From positions 15,252,001 through 15,316,000 of the forward strand of contig JAILWY010000012.1 in the NCBI GenBank assembly GCA_022113835.1: a DNA stretch of 64,000 bases, given 5' to 3'. Origin of the DNA: Atopsyche davidsoni. Its lineage: Eukaryota > Arthropoda > Insecta > Trichoptera > Hydrobiosidae. The position numbers and the translations under genes were made by a program. Positions 1 to 11,800 of the stretch are shown one piece after another (position 1 is the stretch's first letter; each line of letters opens with the position of its first letter). The notes below the pieces were generated by a model. That model did not search any database, was not told the origin of the DNA, and saw only the letters and a program-made list of their open reading frames with translations.

Positions 1-2754
1 AATTTCTTACAAACATATTCTTATAGATTTCTTACAAACGCCTCCCACTTGCGGCTTCCTACAATTACAAAGTAGTGTGGTTATTAGTTTATTGTTATGA
101 AGTATCCCGCTTTTGAAACAAACATGATAAATATTTTCAATAATAAGTACCTCTTTTTTATTCTTATGTTGGAGTCTCGTTATATCTGTTAACTCAAAAT
201 ATATTTGCGCAAACACAATACTTAATTTTTTTTTAAATGAAAATGTAATATACTTTTCTGGCATAACATAAATACATTTAACATTTTAATATTAGTTTAA
301 AGATATGTTAAAATATTCTGTTATTAAAATATTTGCAATATGGTTTTCGTTTTAGTACATCATTTTACAGTCGACGGAAGTGGAATTACATTTTTGAAAT
401 CACCTGTTAAGGCTACACGTTTTTTTATTATTAAATTCACTCGCATAGCAACTGCATTCTTTATTTATATGCGAATAGTCTCTTTGGAGTTTTTGCTGTC
501 ACAATGAAGACCTGTCATCATTTTGCTTTCTTATGGTGTTCTTTTGCACCTGTTCCGCGTCAGTGTCGTCCTACATTTCAATATCAATGTTCTGTATTAA
601 AAAATAGGCATCTTCAGTTGTCAATTCAAGTTTTTTTTAAAAGAATTTATATTAATCGAATGATAGTTGTGCCACGAACAAAAGGAAATATCATTATTTA
701 TCGCTGGACGCGTCAGATAGCGATCGCCTATTTAATATGGCAACACAGAATTATAAACAGTTGACAATGACAAGGCAGCTTTACGCACGTTGTGCGATCA
801 TTTATTATTCATTGTATTGTTTATATGTATTTATTTTATGTAATTGTGTGTGCATGTACGTCGGTACGAATCATGAAATTGTCATGGGTTAAGCTATTTA
901 AACAAACATTCGTGACTTAATATAATACCTATTGGCTTTTATAATATTTTTTGCTTAATTGCATAAAATTGAAAACCGTTCTTATTATTCATGTAAATAA
1001 CTGTTTAATAAAATTTATAAATTGAAGTGAAAATCTGTCATGTCGGCAGGACGCCATCGAGCACCTTTATCATAAATTGCTAGTCTGTTCATCTCAAATA
1101 CATTTAAAAAAAAAAAATTTAATGCAATGAACTGTTTTAAATACCTGGTTGGTTTGCCGTTAAAATAAAACGTTATTATAATAAATAATGAAAAATAATA
1201 TTGAAGGGTAAATCCTGGATTACTTTTTTTCCCTACATATAATACATTAGAATATAAACAAATAAATATAATAAATACATCATAAATTTAAAATTCAATA
1301 TATCATATTTTTAAGATTAACCGAGCGTCAGTTTTATTTTCAATTTACACAATATTATTTTTTCTGTCCATAAGCATGAAGGTTTTTTTACGTGTTTACA
1401 AAAATATTGCATTATGTGTTTCACCTTTTTTTTTCGATATTCAGTAGTCAGATTTAGTATGTCTAAAATTTTGGTCAACATTATTTATAATGTTGTTTTT
1501 CTGTAAAAGGCAGTTAACACTTTTCCAGAAAATATATCTAAATACAAATTAAAATAATGCAAATAACACAAAACCGGTTTTTTTTTATTAAATGTTGCTT
1601 AATTCATTAGCACTATTATAAATGTTTTGATATATATGATTTATCGAAAGTTTAACTAATTAAGAGTATAGGTTCTTGGTAAACGCCTTTGCCTGTCTTC
1701 TTTGTTATTTTGTATTTTACAAAATAAATTTCATAGTTCAATGCACAAATACGATGTAAGCTTTAAAACTTTAAACGTTTCTAGTCGAATAAAAAAACAG
1801 CTAATTACATAGATTCTAATGAACTTACTGATATTATACACATTGGCTTGGTATTAACTCCAAGGTGATTGCATTTTAATGGTTAACATTTGTAGTTTTA
1901 GGTCATAGGGAGAATAAATAACGTATAAAACTTTTGTTATGTTTAAAAACGTTATTGTGTAAAAGAGATTATCTGTGCTATGATGATAGATACAAAAATA
2001 AAATTATTTAATTTCTTTTAGTATTAAATTTTGAATCTAACAATGTTAATATGAACGAACTATAAGAGTAAAACATACGTCAGATTGCGGCAGCTCAATA
2101 TAATTTCTTAATCATACGTTAACTGACAATCTATCACCTGCAATTCAACGGGTAAGAGGATGAAGGAAAGATTGGAATGGTGGCCAGCACGTACGATGGG
2201 AATTTAATCTGTGCCGGTGGCCTCACATATCATTTGATGGATGTTCAGAAAAAAAGACTCCATTCGATGGCAATTTAATTCAATAAAACACATATATTGC
2301 AAGATATATCATTAAAACTGTATGTTAACCTCCAGGATATTAAAAATTTAACAAAAAAAAACTACAGATGTACTTGTACATATGCAGATATTTGTGTTCA
2401 CGTATACCTATCTATATCTATTTACTAAAAAGATAGATCAGTATTCAAGGATAAGTTACTTCAAGATGATTTACGGCGGTTTTTTTTATATTTAAAGGAA
2501 GATATGTAAGGTCATTTAACGATTAATCCTTTAGAAAGTACTTGTTAATAGAAAAACGTAAAAAGTAATCATATAAGTAATTTCATATGAAAAAAACATA
2601 AGTAGCTTAATAATTGGTAAATAAATTATTATCTTCTATCTTCATTCTAAGTTGCACATTTTAAGTTCTTCGTAATGAACATAACTTTTTGAGTAAGGGC
2701 TCAGTAAAAATTTTATGTTTACCAACTTTTAACTAGGTATTTTAACAGCATATG
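1..2754. other. AT-rich intergenic or intronic DNA
   Basis: AT-rich sequence with many A and T runs and no sustained coding frame. The frames at 7-264 (-) and 504-764 (+) have low-complexity composition and resemble no family I know. A slightly GC-richer patch near 2150-2290 has no recognisable content. I see no gene here. Confidence 0.6.
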
Positions 2755-2876
2755 TATAATGATAAAAGTAACTTAGTATTTTTGTCTTCATTTTGAGTTT
2801 ATTATATTCTGCATGACTACAGGTATAGTTATACATCTGGTGAAGACAAAAATACAAAGTTACTTTTATCATTATA
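2755..2876. repeat. 122-bp foldback, MITE-like hairpin
   Basis: Arms at 2755-2790 and 2841-2876 are 36-bp inverted repeats that match at 35 of 36 positions, separated by 50 nt. The direct repeat AGCATATGTATA occurs at 2748-2759 and again at 2918-2929, so a slightly larger unit could be an insertion with a 12-bp target duplication. The near-perfect arms suggest a young element or a transcribed hairpin. No known microRNA sequence was recognised in the arms. Confidence 0.75.
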
Positions 2877-3180
2877 ATAATGGATCTTCACCAATCATGT
2901 GCCTTGTCCCTCAACAAGCATATGTATATTTTTATGTTAATTCTTAATAAGTGAATACAAAACCAAAACTGGATTGTTGTGACGAAATCTCGTCTTGAAT
3001 TAGCAAAGAATTATTTAAAAATATTTTATTGACCGCAATAAATATTAATTAAATGAGATTTACTTTCAAAATCGTACACGCGTTCATTAAATCGCATTTA
3101 CGTTTACCGTGTATAAATTTAAATAATCTAAGATCTGAATAAATTTCAGACACAATAAATCACAGTAATAATTTAACGAA
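2877..3180. other. AT-rich spacer
   Basis: AT-rich spacer between the foldback and the first GC-richer island. Apart from the right copy of the 12-bp direct repeat at 2918-2929, nothing was recognised. Confidence 0.6.
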
Positions 3181-3660
3181 TCAAACAATCAAACGCAACA
3201 CGCACCGAAAATTGCAACACAACTTGTTCAGCAGGCCCTGACATATCATATCATACGACCTCACGCGGTCGATCATCGAATCGATGGGATTCGATCTCAA
3301 TCGATACTCGTTCCCATCCCTACGGTCCGGTTCTCCCGGGGTAATAATTACCGCGTTCGCGATTTCGTGGCAGGCTAATGACACATGATGAGGCGGTAAT
3401 TTGGCCCGTAATCAAGCGACCTCCCGCCAGCGCGACGGGGATGCTGTGTGATGTATGGACGTAGAGGTGTGCAACGAGGAATGATTGCCTCCAGGATCGA
3501 TATCAAGTGCTGTCGATCGAGCACGTGATCTGTATCATTGGCATCGCAGTGTTGAGAAATCCAACCGACGATAATATTCCGATGGGGATTGAGGTGTTTT
3601 ATTTTCGTGTTTGCGTACAGTGATTGTAGTAACACATGATTTTAATAACAGTGACCAAAA
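3181..3660. promoter_or_regulatory. GC-richer island, candidate conserved non-coding element
   Basis: Composition rises sharply over the flanks. There are several CG-containing and ATCGA-type motifs (for example TCGATCATCGAATCGATGGG around 3268) and a GC-rich core near 3400-3480. Short frames exist on the minus strand (3181-3384 and 3375-3635) but show no domain or family resemblance. The pattern fits a regulatory island; this is inferred from composition only. Confidence 0.35.
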
Positions 3661-3857
3661 CAAGATACAACATAAAAAGGATCTACCATTCAGAGGTATA
3701 TAATTATATATAAAAATTTCAACATCTATAAATTATTTTTTTTAGTGTAATAGTTGTACCGATGTGAATAATTATAACGTCATATTTTTTTGTAAATAAT
3801 AATTAATTTGCTGACAAATAAAAAATAAACATACATAATTATTTTTACACGTAACTG

Positions 3858-3920
3858 TTCTTCGTCGAGTGCCTCTCCTCAGAGGAGGTTGGCGACCATT
3901 TCAATGAGCTCATATACTCA
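3858..3920 (-). mobile_element. RTE-like LINE 3'-end fragment (copy 1)
   Basis: Read on the minus strand, this short piece matches the 3' end of the larger LINE remnant at 43,165-43,660, including the motif CTCCTCTGAGGAGAGGC just after the likely end of the reverse transcriptase frame. It also matches the fragments at 19,033, 37,868 and 42,421. The very short 5'-truncated form is typical of dead-on-arrival non-LTR copies. Clade assignment is an inference from the larger copy. Confidence 0.6.
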
Positions 3921-6073
3921 TTCTGGTGTTCAAGGTTTTCTAAGGGTACATAATGGCAGCGGGGAGAGCGGGGAGGAACATAACTGTTACCATCGTATTA
4001 TTTAGTTATTAACAATATTAAAAAAGAACAAATAATGTCAATAATATAAAAATATCAATATATGCTTGCAAACATTTTTTTAAACAGTATTTTCCGTGCT
4101 GGTTCACGAATCCCCCAGAATCACTGCATTTAGCAGGTGGGCTTTCTCCGTAATGTATGTTTAAGACTTATTTATTTTTCGAGTGGAAAACGCCCCGTAA
4201 AAGGTATAATTCAGAGAAGAGCTTGCGGTGCAAAAGATAAATATTGAATTCCTCACGACCTGGCAGCACAGATGCTGTGTATTTCAAATTTGTTTTTCAA
4301 TTGAACCCAAATATTGGCAATCTGAAATACAAAAAACATGTTTCGCATTTCAACACAATTTTTCAAAGTTCAAAAATACTAGCTGCTGCTTATTTCAGTT
4401 TCGATTATTTTGTTTTCAAATATTGCAATGCGTTTCAGCGATTGAGATTGTCTAATATTTTTTTGATCTAGATCCGTTCAAATATCATAATAATTTTACT
4501 GCCTATTAGGTAACTCAGTAATGCCTTTTTGTAAAATATAAATAAATCAAATCTTTCATATAAATAACAAGTTTCAAATCTATTTAGCAAAACGTAACAA
4601 GATTTGATTTGATTAGATAGATTTGGTATACATGCTTTCCTAGAAGAGTTCTATGGCTATTTATTTTCATTAGATATGTAACCGTCTTGTGAATATTTAG
4701 TGAGTAAAAATATTCATTAACCATACTTGATAACGTTTTCTTAATAAATAAGTTTTGTTTAGACTCTAAAGTATCAATCGCTTGTATATTTCAAGTGTTA
4801 AATATTTTTGATAGATTATACTGGTAGCATTTAATTATTATTTCAAAAAATAAAAACTGATACATTCACTTTTGCTCGTTTTAAAGTGGCTCTCGCCACC
4901 AGTCAAGGCTATCGTTTTCAGACAAGATGAGCTTAAATCACAACGTCAAATATAATAAATTATCTCGCACTGAATTTACAAAAAAATAATTTTATACAAT
5001 TATTTGACCTGTTAAGATCCATCAATTTAGTTGCCGTTAACTTCTTTCCGTGAGCAAGTTTAAAATTTACTTTAAAAATATAAATGAGCAGTGTACTATG
5101 AATTTAAAAAAAACATTAGTATATTTTAATCTGTGATTTTTTATAGTAATAAAAAATAAATAATATTACATTCCAACTGTACTCAATTGCTATTATAACA
5201 TTTTTTAGATTATTTGTTAACATATATATAAATGATAAGTGATGACAACCTATGGCCTTCATTATACTAAATACACGTCCATTTTTAAAGTTACTTTTCA
5301 TTATGTAATAGCTGTCTACAGCGATTGAATGTGACTCATTATATTATCTCTGAAGTTTAAATAACAATAAAAAAAACAGAATTTAATTTCTTTTCTTGTA
5401 TTACTGAAAGACAAAGGACACCCGCTGAAAGGACTGTAATTATAATTTACAGCGATCACAGGACCAAGACAAAGTAAGCGTTTCAGACAGGCTTGACCAT
5501 TTTAGGAAGACTTAAGTCGCGTCACGTCAAGTGTGTCCAGAATTAGTTCGTCCTGCTGATTTATGTGGATCCACGGAAACCGCCTAATATTGGCAATATT
5601 ATTGTTCAGTATGAATAAAACATTTAGTTTTAAAATACAAGAAAAACAGAACGATTCTCGACCCTGTGAATTTATTTCGCCTACACATGCTCCCATTTGG
5701 GAAACTGAAAATGTTTATTCTTTGTGTATTTACACATAAGGAACGTGATCGCTTGATAATAAGTTAATAAAAAAAAATATTATGTCCATAAAGAAATATA
5801 ATCGAATTAAGATTTAAAATCACTACAAGAAACTTAATGACATAGTAATTATTATTCCATCATTTCTAAAAAACAGTTCTCTCAAATAGCATAAGTCGTA
5901 AAACCTAAGAAATAAAGCTACATAATAAATAGTTTTTGCTCTTAAAAGGTGGTATTTCGTTAAAAAATATCAATATATATATTATGAAGTACGGATTTTA
6001 CTTATTAACAGATCATATATTAATTAATTAATACCTCTCCCGACGATTAAGATTATATGTAGCAACAATAGAA
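3921..6073. other. AT-rich DNA without recognised genes
   Basis: Mostly AT-rich. Overlapping plus-strand frames at 4228-4471 share the same DNA in two phases and are not convincing. A weakly GC-richer patch lies near 5400-5700. No gene, RNA or mobile element was recognised. Confidence 0.55.
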
Positions 6074-6326
6074 TCTACTATAATAATAGCCATTGTGTGT
6101 TTGTATGTTTGTTTGTATGTTTGTATGTGTGTATGTTTCATTTTTCCGTTCTGTATAGAATATCTTAAAAGATACAACGCTGATTTTTTGCACATAAGTT
6201 AAGTAAATTTTTCCGCAGCTATGTGCCGAATTTCAAGACGATAGGATAATATTTTCATTCATAAACTTTAAAATATGCTTTAGCGAATTTCAAAATACGT
6301 CATTTTATGACGGGCTACATTGCTAG
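6074..6326 (+). mobile_element. Helitron-like non-autonomous element
   Basis: The unit starts with TC after an A (TCTACTATAATAATAGCC) and ends with CTAG before a T, the rule for Helitron insertion between A and T. A TTTGTATG-type microsatellite sits near the 5' end (about 6097-6137), a common feature of short insect Helitrons. The 3' end (ATGACGGGCTACATTGCTAG) has only a weak subterminal hairpin. No Rep/helicase coding sequence is present. Only one copy is seen here, so borders are tentative. Confidence 0.45.
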
Positions 6327-6689
6327 TATCCAAATAACATTGAATAATTTACTTAAGAATTTGTAATATTTTAAAATATAACTTATAAAAGGAGATTGTG
6401 AATGAGCGCATGTCTTTTTTTGTTTAATCTAATAATATTTTTTCTGTCTTGTAACTACAAACAAAAACCTAATGTTGTTATTTACTCTAATTATACGCTA
6501 GTGGTATTACAAATACAGTAATTAGTAAGATAAGACTGTTTAATTATATCTTCGTGTGTGGTCAGTGCATGCAAAAAGTGCACATTCGATAAAACAACAA
6601 CAAACTGAACAAAACAGCGGCTATATTCTTCGGAAACGTGAAAACACTATGAAGAGATATTTTATCAGAATGACTATATTTAAAAGGCG

Positions 6690-7080
6690 TTTATATGCGG
6701 TTGGTGTGTATTTATTATTTAACACGCACGCGTAAATCGACTCTATTTACATAAGGGAGTCGCGAGTTTCTCCGTGTTGTCGCGCTAATTCGATACGCAC
6801 CATATTCGTATGCACCCGAAATGCATTGTCTGCGGAGACCGCACTGAAGCGGAATAATATGACCATACTCGGAGATGCTGCCCTGTGATGTTAAAAAAAA
6901 CATCTAGAAACTGCTGCCAGGGGAGGATTGAATGCTTGAGATGTTATTACGATATCAAGTCCTGATAACCAAACAGATTCAGAGAACGCTCGTGTGCTAT
7001 AAGACGGTCTGGTCATTGAAGAAACCTCACCTGGTGCAATCCTGTCCCCTAGAACAGAACTATTTCATTTGGGTCTACTG
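6690..7080. promoter_or_regulatory. GC-richer island
   Basis: CG-containing words (ACACGCACGCG, GTCGCGAGTT, TTGTCGCGC) cluster here against AT-rich flanks. The minus-strand frame at 6715-6903 has no family resemblance. Candidate regulatory island, by composition only. Confidence 0.3.
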
Positions 7081-7131
7081 ATGAAGACTTTGAAAAATTG
7101 ACGCACTCACATATAAAATGTGACAATAATT

Positions 7132-7149
7132 CATATATATATATATATA
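7132..7149. repeat. (AT)n microsatellite
   Basis: Short uninterrupted run of alternating A and T. Confidence 0.85.
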
Positions 7150-7409
7150 GATTATGGGTTCATCTTTGTCACAAATGAAAATAATGATGATCACATTGAA
7201 CTAATGTTGCTGCAAACATATATATAAAAAATATGCTTTGTCATATTCTCTTTGGTTAGTTCAGTTTTGTTGCTAATAGGATAAGTAAGCTTTTTGGATA
7301 TAAAACATGTCTTATCACGTTCTTACTGAATCGCGCTTTTCTGGTTTGCAATAGTCATTTTTTTTGTACGGGATTTGCGCTGGAATTTTTATTTTAAAAA
7401 TATATTTTA

Positions 7410-7754
7410 TTATAGGGCATTGTCTCCAATCCCACCCCGAGGCTTTGAATTCGAAGATGCGGCAGGCTGGCACAGAGGAGCGGCGCACTTTAGCTGCAAC
7501 AATGGGAGTAATAAACCACGCCGACCTGGAGCCGAGGCTCTCCTATCAGATCGAGGGCCGGATATAAATTTGGACGTGGACCTGAAAGGATGCGCCATTC
7601 TCACCGTGTAATTGAGTTGCCGGAGATTGTCTTTTTCGATGCTCGTTGCTGAGTGTTGTTCGAGCCGGTTTCGATTCTGTGCCCATCGAGCTGCGATGTT
7701 TTTATGATCGCCCATTTGTTTTAGTATATATTTAAGTGCGCTGTATGTGATCAA
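7410..7754. promoter_or_regulatory. GC-richer island with overlapping open frames
   Basis: A sharply GC-richer block of about 330 bp. It is open on the minus strand for 114 codons and partly open in two plus-strand frames, as expected for GC-rich DNA poor in stop codons rather than for one real gene. The predicted peptides (rich in Arg, Ser and Ala) match no family I recognise. An exon cannot be excluded, but I favour a conserved non-coding element. Confidence 0.35.
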
Positions 7755-7946
7755 TTTAAAGCAAATAAGTGATCGTGTCGAATGAATTCCCTGCTGCCTA
7801 AATCAAAGTTTTTAATAGTTGGGTTTAATACTTTTTGAAACGCGTATTCAAATTTTTTTATCTTATTATCTACATTGCAAATTACCGACATAAATAATGA
7901 AAAGAAAATGTATACTAAAATGATACTTTCACTCAGGCTCAGACCA

Positions 7947-8225
7947 AATATTTTTGAGAAATTCAATATTTTTGACAGAGAGTACTTGGTGGAATTCCAT
8001 TTTAATATTTTTGAGTGATTTTCCACATGTTCGTTTTTATTTGTGACCGGTTTCGCCAACCTTTCACGTTGGCACTATCAAACAGAGTGTTTGCACTCAC
8101 TCTCACTGCAAAACACTAAGTTGAGAAAGACAAAACAAAAGGTTGGCGAAACCGGTCACAAATAAAAACGAACATGTGGTAAATTACTCAAGTATTTTAC
8201 TCAAAAATATTTGAATATTTTTGAG
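7947..8225. mobile_element. Penelope-like foldback element (family A, copy 1)
   Basis: Perfect 42-bp inverted arms at 8023-8064 and 8138-8179 flank a 73-nt loop. Both arms contain GGCGAAACCGGTC. On the minus strand a GCCAAC/GTTGGC stem (8055-8060 with 8068-8073) directly precedes GAAAC-CG-GTC, the layout of a hammerhead stem II followed by a minimal stem III; the expected CUGANGA core is degenerate (TTGATAG). AATATTTTTGAG occurs at 7947-7958 and 8214-8225 as a likely 12-bp target duplication. The left end (from about 7959) is the reverse complement of the right ends of copies 2 and 3. Inverted terminal repeats, variable duplications and hammerheads are known traits of Penelope-like elements. 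No reverse transcriptase remains. Confidence 0.6.
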
Positions 8226-8479
8226 CAAGCACTAAAGTTAAATTTTAAATATATAGACAAGCCACCACCATTATGTAATAAGCGGAATATACGATAGCAT
8301 CTAAAATATATTTATTTTTTTAAGTACTGTACTTCACATATGTAAGAATAACTTGTGTACTCCTAGTTTTAGACTGGAATAGCAAATAATAATAAAAAAA
8401 TTATAATATCCGCGCTGCAAATAAATACAAGTGTATTTAAACAGACAAGCACGAATCTATCATAGAATAGTTGATAAAT

Positions 8480-8870
8480 ACCGTAAAATTATTAAGTTCC
8501 TGTAATTTTAACAGTTCAGAGCCGTCACACATTGAAACGCTGCACAGTTTCGATAAATTGAATGCACGGCTCTGTCCAATGTGAACCGCCGTGAGTCGTT
8601 CGGTATTCTTCCCCGCGGTCGCGTCGGCTGCCAATCACAAGGAAATAAATGAAATTGCTCCGCGCACAGTAGCCGCCGCGTGGGCCGCGGGCTGCGATTG
8701 CCTCCAGCCAGCCCCGCCGCACTCTCCGAGGTCTGGCTTGAGTCCCAGAACACGAGCCAGACCTCAGAAGATTCCCCAGAACAAAAAAAAAATAATAAAA
8801 TTAGACCCATGCTTACGACACGGCGTGCGGCTATCCCCTGATCCCGCGCGCAGGTCGTGGGGCTTACAAG
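8480..8870. promoter_or_regulatory. GC-rich island
   Basis: Strongly GC-rich core (CGCCGCGTGGGCCGCGGGC near 8673) with several overlapping open frames on both strands (8508-8903 minus, 8591-8947 plus). None resembles a known domain. Multiple open frames on both strands at once are expected of GC-rich DNA. A promoter-like or conserved non-coding element is the likeliest reading. Confidence 0.35.
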
Positions 8871-9362
8871 GTGTGACGTACACAAATATATACAAAAAAA
8901 CATTTTTTTTGTATGTACTCGATAAGAATTTATTTTTACAATATTGATTGTGTTGTTGTTGCACTTTCAGATTAATCGTGTGATCGATGATTTTTTCAGG
9001 CAGCTGCAGAGATTTTTCAATTAACCAATAGTGTTTTACGAATCAAACAAAGCTTAAGAGGACGCAATTGGCCAATTACTATTTGTTTGTCAGTTTTGTC
9101 AATTTAATTTGAGAAATATACGACGCACAAATGTCATTAATTTACAAATAAAAATAGAATGTAAAAATTATATAGTATTTTTACTATTTTTAGCCAGCAA
9201 AATGCAAATGTCAAACACCTAGGAGATTAAGGAGACAAGAAAGTTTTTTTGATTGAACTTATGGCTTCTTATTCTTTGCTATGAATAGTAACAATGAATT
9301 TTACGTACATTTTACAAATGCTTAATTACTGTATTAATAATTTTCATATTTTTATTGCATTG
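8871..9362. other. AT-rich spacer
   Basis: AT-rich DNA between a GC-rich island and a foldback element. Nothing recognised. Confidence 0.6.
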
Positions 9363-9533
9363 ATAAGTTTAATATATATATATTTTTTTTTTAAATATAT
9401 TTGAGTAAAATACTTGAGTGATTCGGACATCGAACATGTGGAAAATCACTCAAGTATTTTACTCAAAAATATTAAAATAGAATTCCACCAAGTACTCTCT
9501 GTCAAAAATATTGAATTTCTCAATAAGTTTAAT
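9363..9533 (+). mobile_element. Penelope-like foldback element (family A, copy 2)
   Basis: Inverted arms around 9399-9423 and 9444-9470 (TTTGAGTAAAATACTTGAG and its complement) surround a very short centre that retains GAACATGTGG. The hammerhead-bearing part of the arm has been lost. The right end is nearly identical to that of copy 3 (ACTCTCTGTCAAAAATATTG). ATAAGTTTAAT at 9363-9373 and 9523-9533 is an 11-bp probable target duplication. Same family as 7947-8225 and 13306-13527. Confidence 0.6.
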
Positions 9534-9544
9534 CAATATTGAAT

Positions 9545-9730
9545 GATACGAGGGAGATAAAAGCAATCCAAGACCCCTTCCTACACCGCACCAGGTGTAG
9601 TATGCAGTGGGGTCCGGCGAGCTCGTCTCCGGTCTATGACGTCACGGCAATAAATCGATCAGAGATCAGAGCTCAAGGCAATTCAAGCGGATATTGGAAA
9701 ACGAGAGCTGGAGTTTTTGCGATAATCTAG
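9545..9730. promoter_or_regulatory. Island with a consensus CRE
   Basis: A GC-richer block carrying the palindrome TGACGTCA at 9637-9644, the full CREB/ATF consensus, followed by an AATAAATCGATC stretch. The plus-strand frame at 9539-9730 is short and unrecognised. The motif is seen directly; regulatory function is inferred. Confidence 0.4.
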
Positions 9731-9733
9731 TAA

Positions 9734-10430
9734 TAGATCAATTTTTCGGTTTAATTATAAGTAATTGTTTTTTGGGGAATATCTCGATGTGCTGTGCAGA
9801 TTCGCGGGGCTTTTAAAAATATCTGATATGAACCTAACGATCGGTTTATATTGTTATTGCTATCTTAAACGTAGTTTTATAATCAACATGATCATGGTTT
9901 TCCTGTGTTATTAAGTAGATATTTTCGACTATGCTTCAACAGCCTCTTTGGAAACTGTGTTTGCATTAAATAAAACATTTATTATACGTATCATAATTTG
10001 CCAGCTTCAAAATATTTTTGATGCACATTTCAGAGACTCGTTTTACAAGGTCGCTTATACTATAGTTATTTACACTAATTACGATATTCCTTAATTAGTA
10101 TTTCGTACACGTTAAGTCATACTTCTTCATATGTCTTAAAACTGCGTGATTATCCAACTATTTATTTGCAGGCTCGAATTCTAACTGTAACGTAATTATA
10201 GACTCCTCGTACGAATAATCTGAGGTTGAGTGTCTCCTACTCACACAAAAAAATATCGCCAGAAAGCACTATCGTCCCACGCGGACCCGATTCCCAAGAT
10301 CTACAACATAGATAACAAAATCAATTGAAGAATTTATTTTTAAAAAAAAACTAGGATATAACAATCAGTGATTGCATCTCAGCATAAAAACGCATATTGT
10401 TCCTAGCGTGAAGGAAAACATTAATCAATT
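9734..10430. other. AT-rich spacer
   Basis: AT-rich with a slightly GC-richer patch near 10,190-10,310. No gene recognised. Confidence 0.55.
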
Positions 10431-10700
10431 TTAATTATGTCCTCTGGCCGTATCAATTAAGCACTTTTATTTCACGGCCGCAACTTCAGTTCCATATCTC
10501 CCACATGGGGCCACTACGTCTTGCAGAGCCTGGGGCGATGTTGAATTCACTTAATAGCGTGGGTTTTATACAGACGTTGCTGTGGCTTCTCCTTCTCCAT
10601 GTTCTAATGATGATGCTCCCTGATGATGGGGATCGCAGCGCTAAAGAGCCTCGTGATCAGCCCGACGGCTACTGGAATCTTTCCACTATCGCATTATTGT
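10430..10700. promoter_or_regulatory. GC-richer island
   Basis: Contains a CAATTAAGCACTTTTATTTC stretch with homeobox-like AATTA and TTTAT cores next to CACGGCCGC, then a GC-richer section. The plus-strand frame at 10505-10705 is leucine and methionine rich in its middle but has no family resemblance. Candidate enhancer, by composition and motif content only. Confidence 0.3.
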
Positions 10701-10705
10701 TATAA

Positions 10706-11220
10706 TTGTAGTTTTATACTGATTCTTTAATACTTTCTTTAATTATGCTTAATGACGATTTGAAATGGAATTTTTTTATGTTTATTTTTAGTAAATATTT
10801 ACTGTATGGATATAAAATATTGTCAGTTAAATCAGGTTGGAAACTTCTTGTTATTGAACTGGCAGTATCTCGTTAAGATTCGACAATACAACCAGTTAGC
10901 CATGAACTCTATTTTAACTATTTATTTTAATATTTCAGCAAATAATTATTTTAGTCTTATTCTAAATTGTTTTTATTTGAAGTTACACTATCTGAAAATT
11001 GTATCAAGCGTTTTAGCGCACTAAATATTATAATGGAACTCCACCGATTACTTTATATCAAAAAATATAAAGTTTATATAAATTTATGAAGGTTCATAAA
11101 TTTGAAGGTTGCTCGTTGAATTTTCACGTCTTCTAAACGGTTAATAGTTTATCAGGAAGCGATTGTTATATATAGCTCTCGAAATATTTAAATAAGTGCA
11201 AATTATAATATTCAATAGAT
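10706..11220. other. AT-rich spacer
   Basis: AT-rich. The frame at 10806-11024 has low-complexity composition typical of chance frames. No gene recognised. Confidence 0.55.
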
Positions 11221-11800
11221 TCGCTCGCAAGATACAGCACACGAGCAATTCAAAGACAGTGCCGCTGAGAGTTATTCGAGAGATTGCAAGTCACACCACG
11301 CAGCGCACAATCCAATAAAACATCAATTGGAATTACCAGACACAATATCCACCGTTATAATATCCGAAGTGCGGTGAGCAATGCCCTTACTGAAAATGCC
11401 ATTCCTTAAATAATACTCCGTCGGAATTCCTCGTCAGCGACGGGCAGCGTTGGGCAACGAGTGATTTTCAAATACTCCGCGAGCAACAGCTATGTGCGTC
11501 GTCGCGGCGGAGCAAAAAGGCTGTGAGAACCGCCCGCAGGCTCTATTCTTGTCTCTGAACCCGCAAATGGGTTAACAGCCTCTGCAATGCAAATAAGCTC
11601 CGTGATTTAAGTCCATATTTGGTTGGTGCCGATAATGATGCGGGCTTTTTTCCCGGCAAAATATTATTTTGCGGCTGGGGGGTTTTTTTTTTGGTGCTGA
11701 ACAATCTGCGATTACAGCGACTCTGCCTAGTTGCATTTGATTGCATGGTGTGCATTCTATGAGCGAGACCTTATCGGAGAAACAATGTTTCGTATTAAAG
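11220..11800. promoter_or_regulatory. GC-richer island
   Basis: A long block of mixed composition with a CG-rich core around 11,430-11,540 (GTCGTCGCGGCGGAGC). Two overlapping minus-strand frames (11543-11755 and 11572-11805) read the same DNA in different phases, arguing against a single gene. Candidate conserved non-coding element. Confidence 0.35.

Noticed and set aside
8508..8947. Overlapping long frames on both strands at the 8.5-8.9 kb island as genes
   Set aside because: Several phases on both strands are open at once, which reflects few stop codons in GC-rich DNA.
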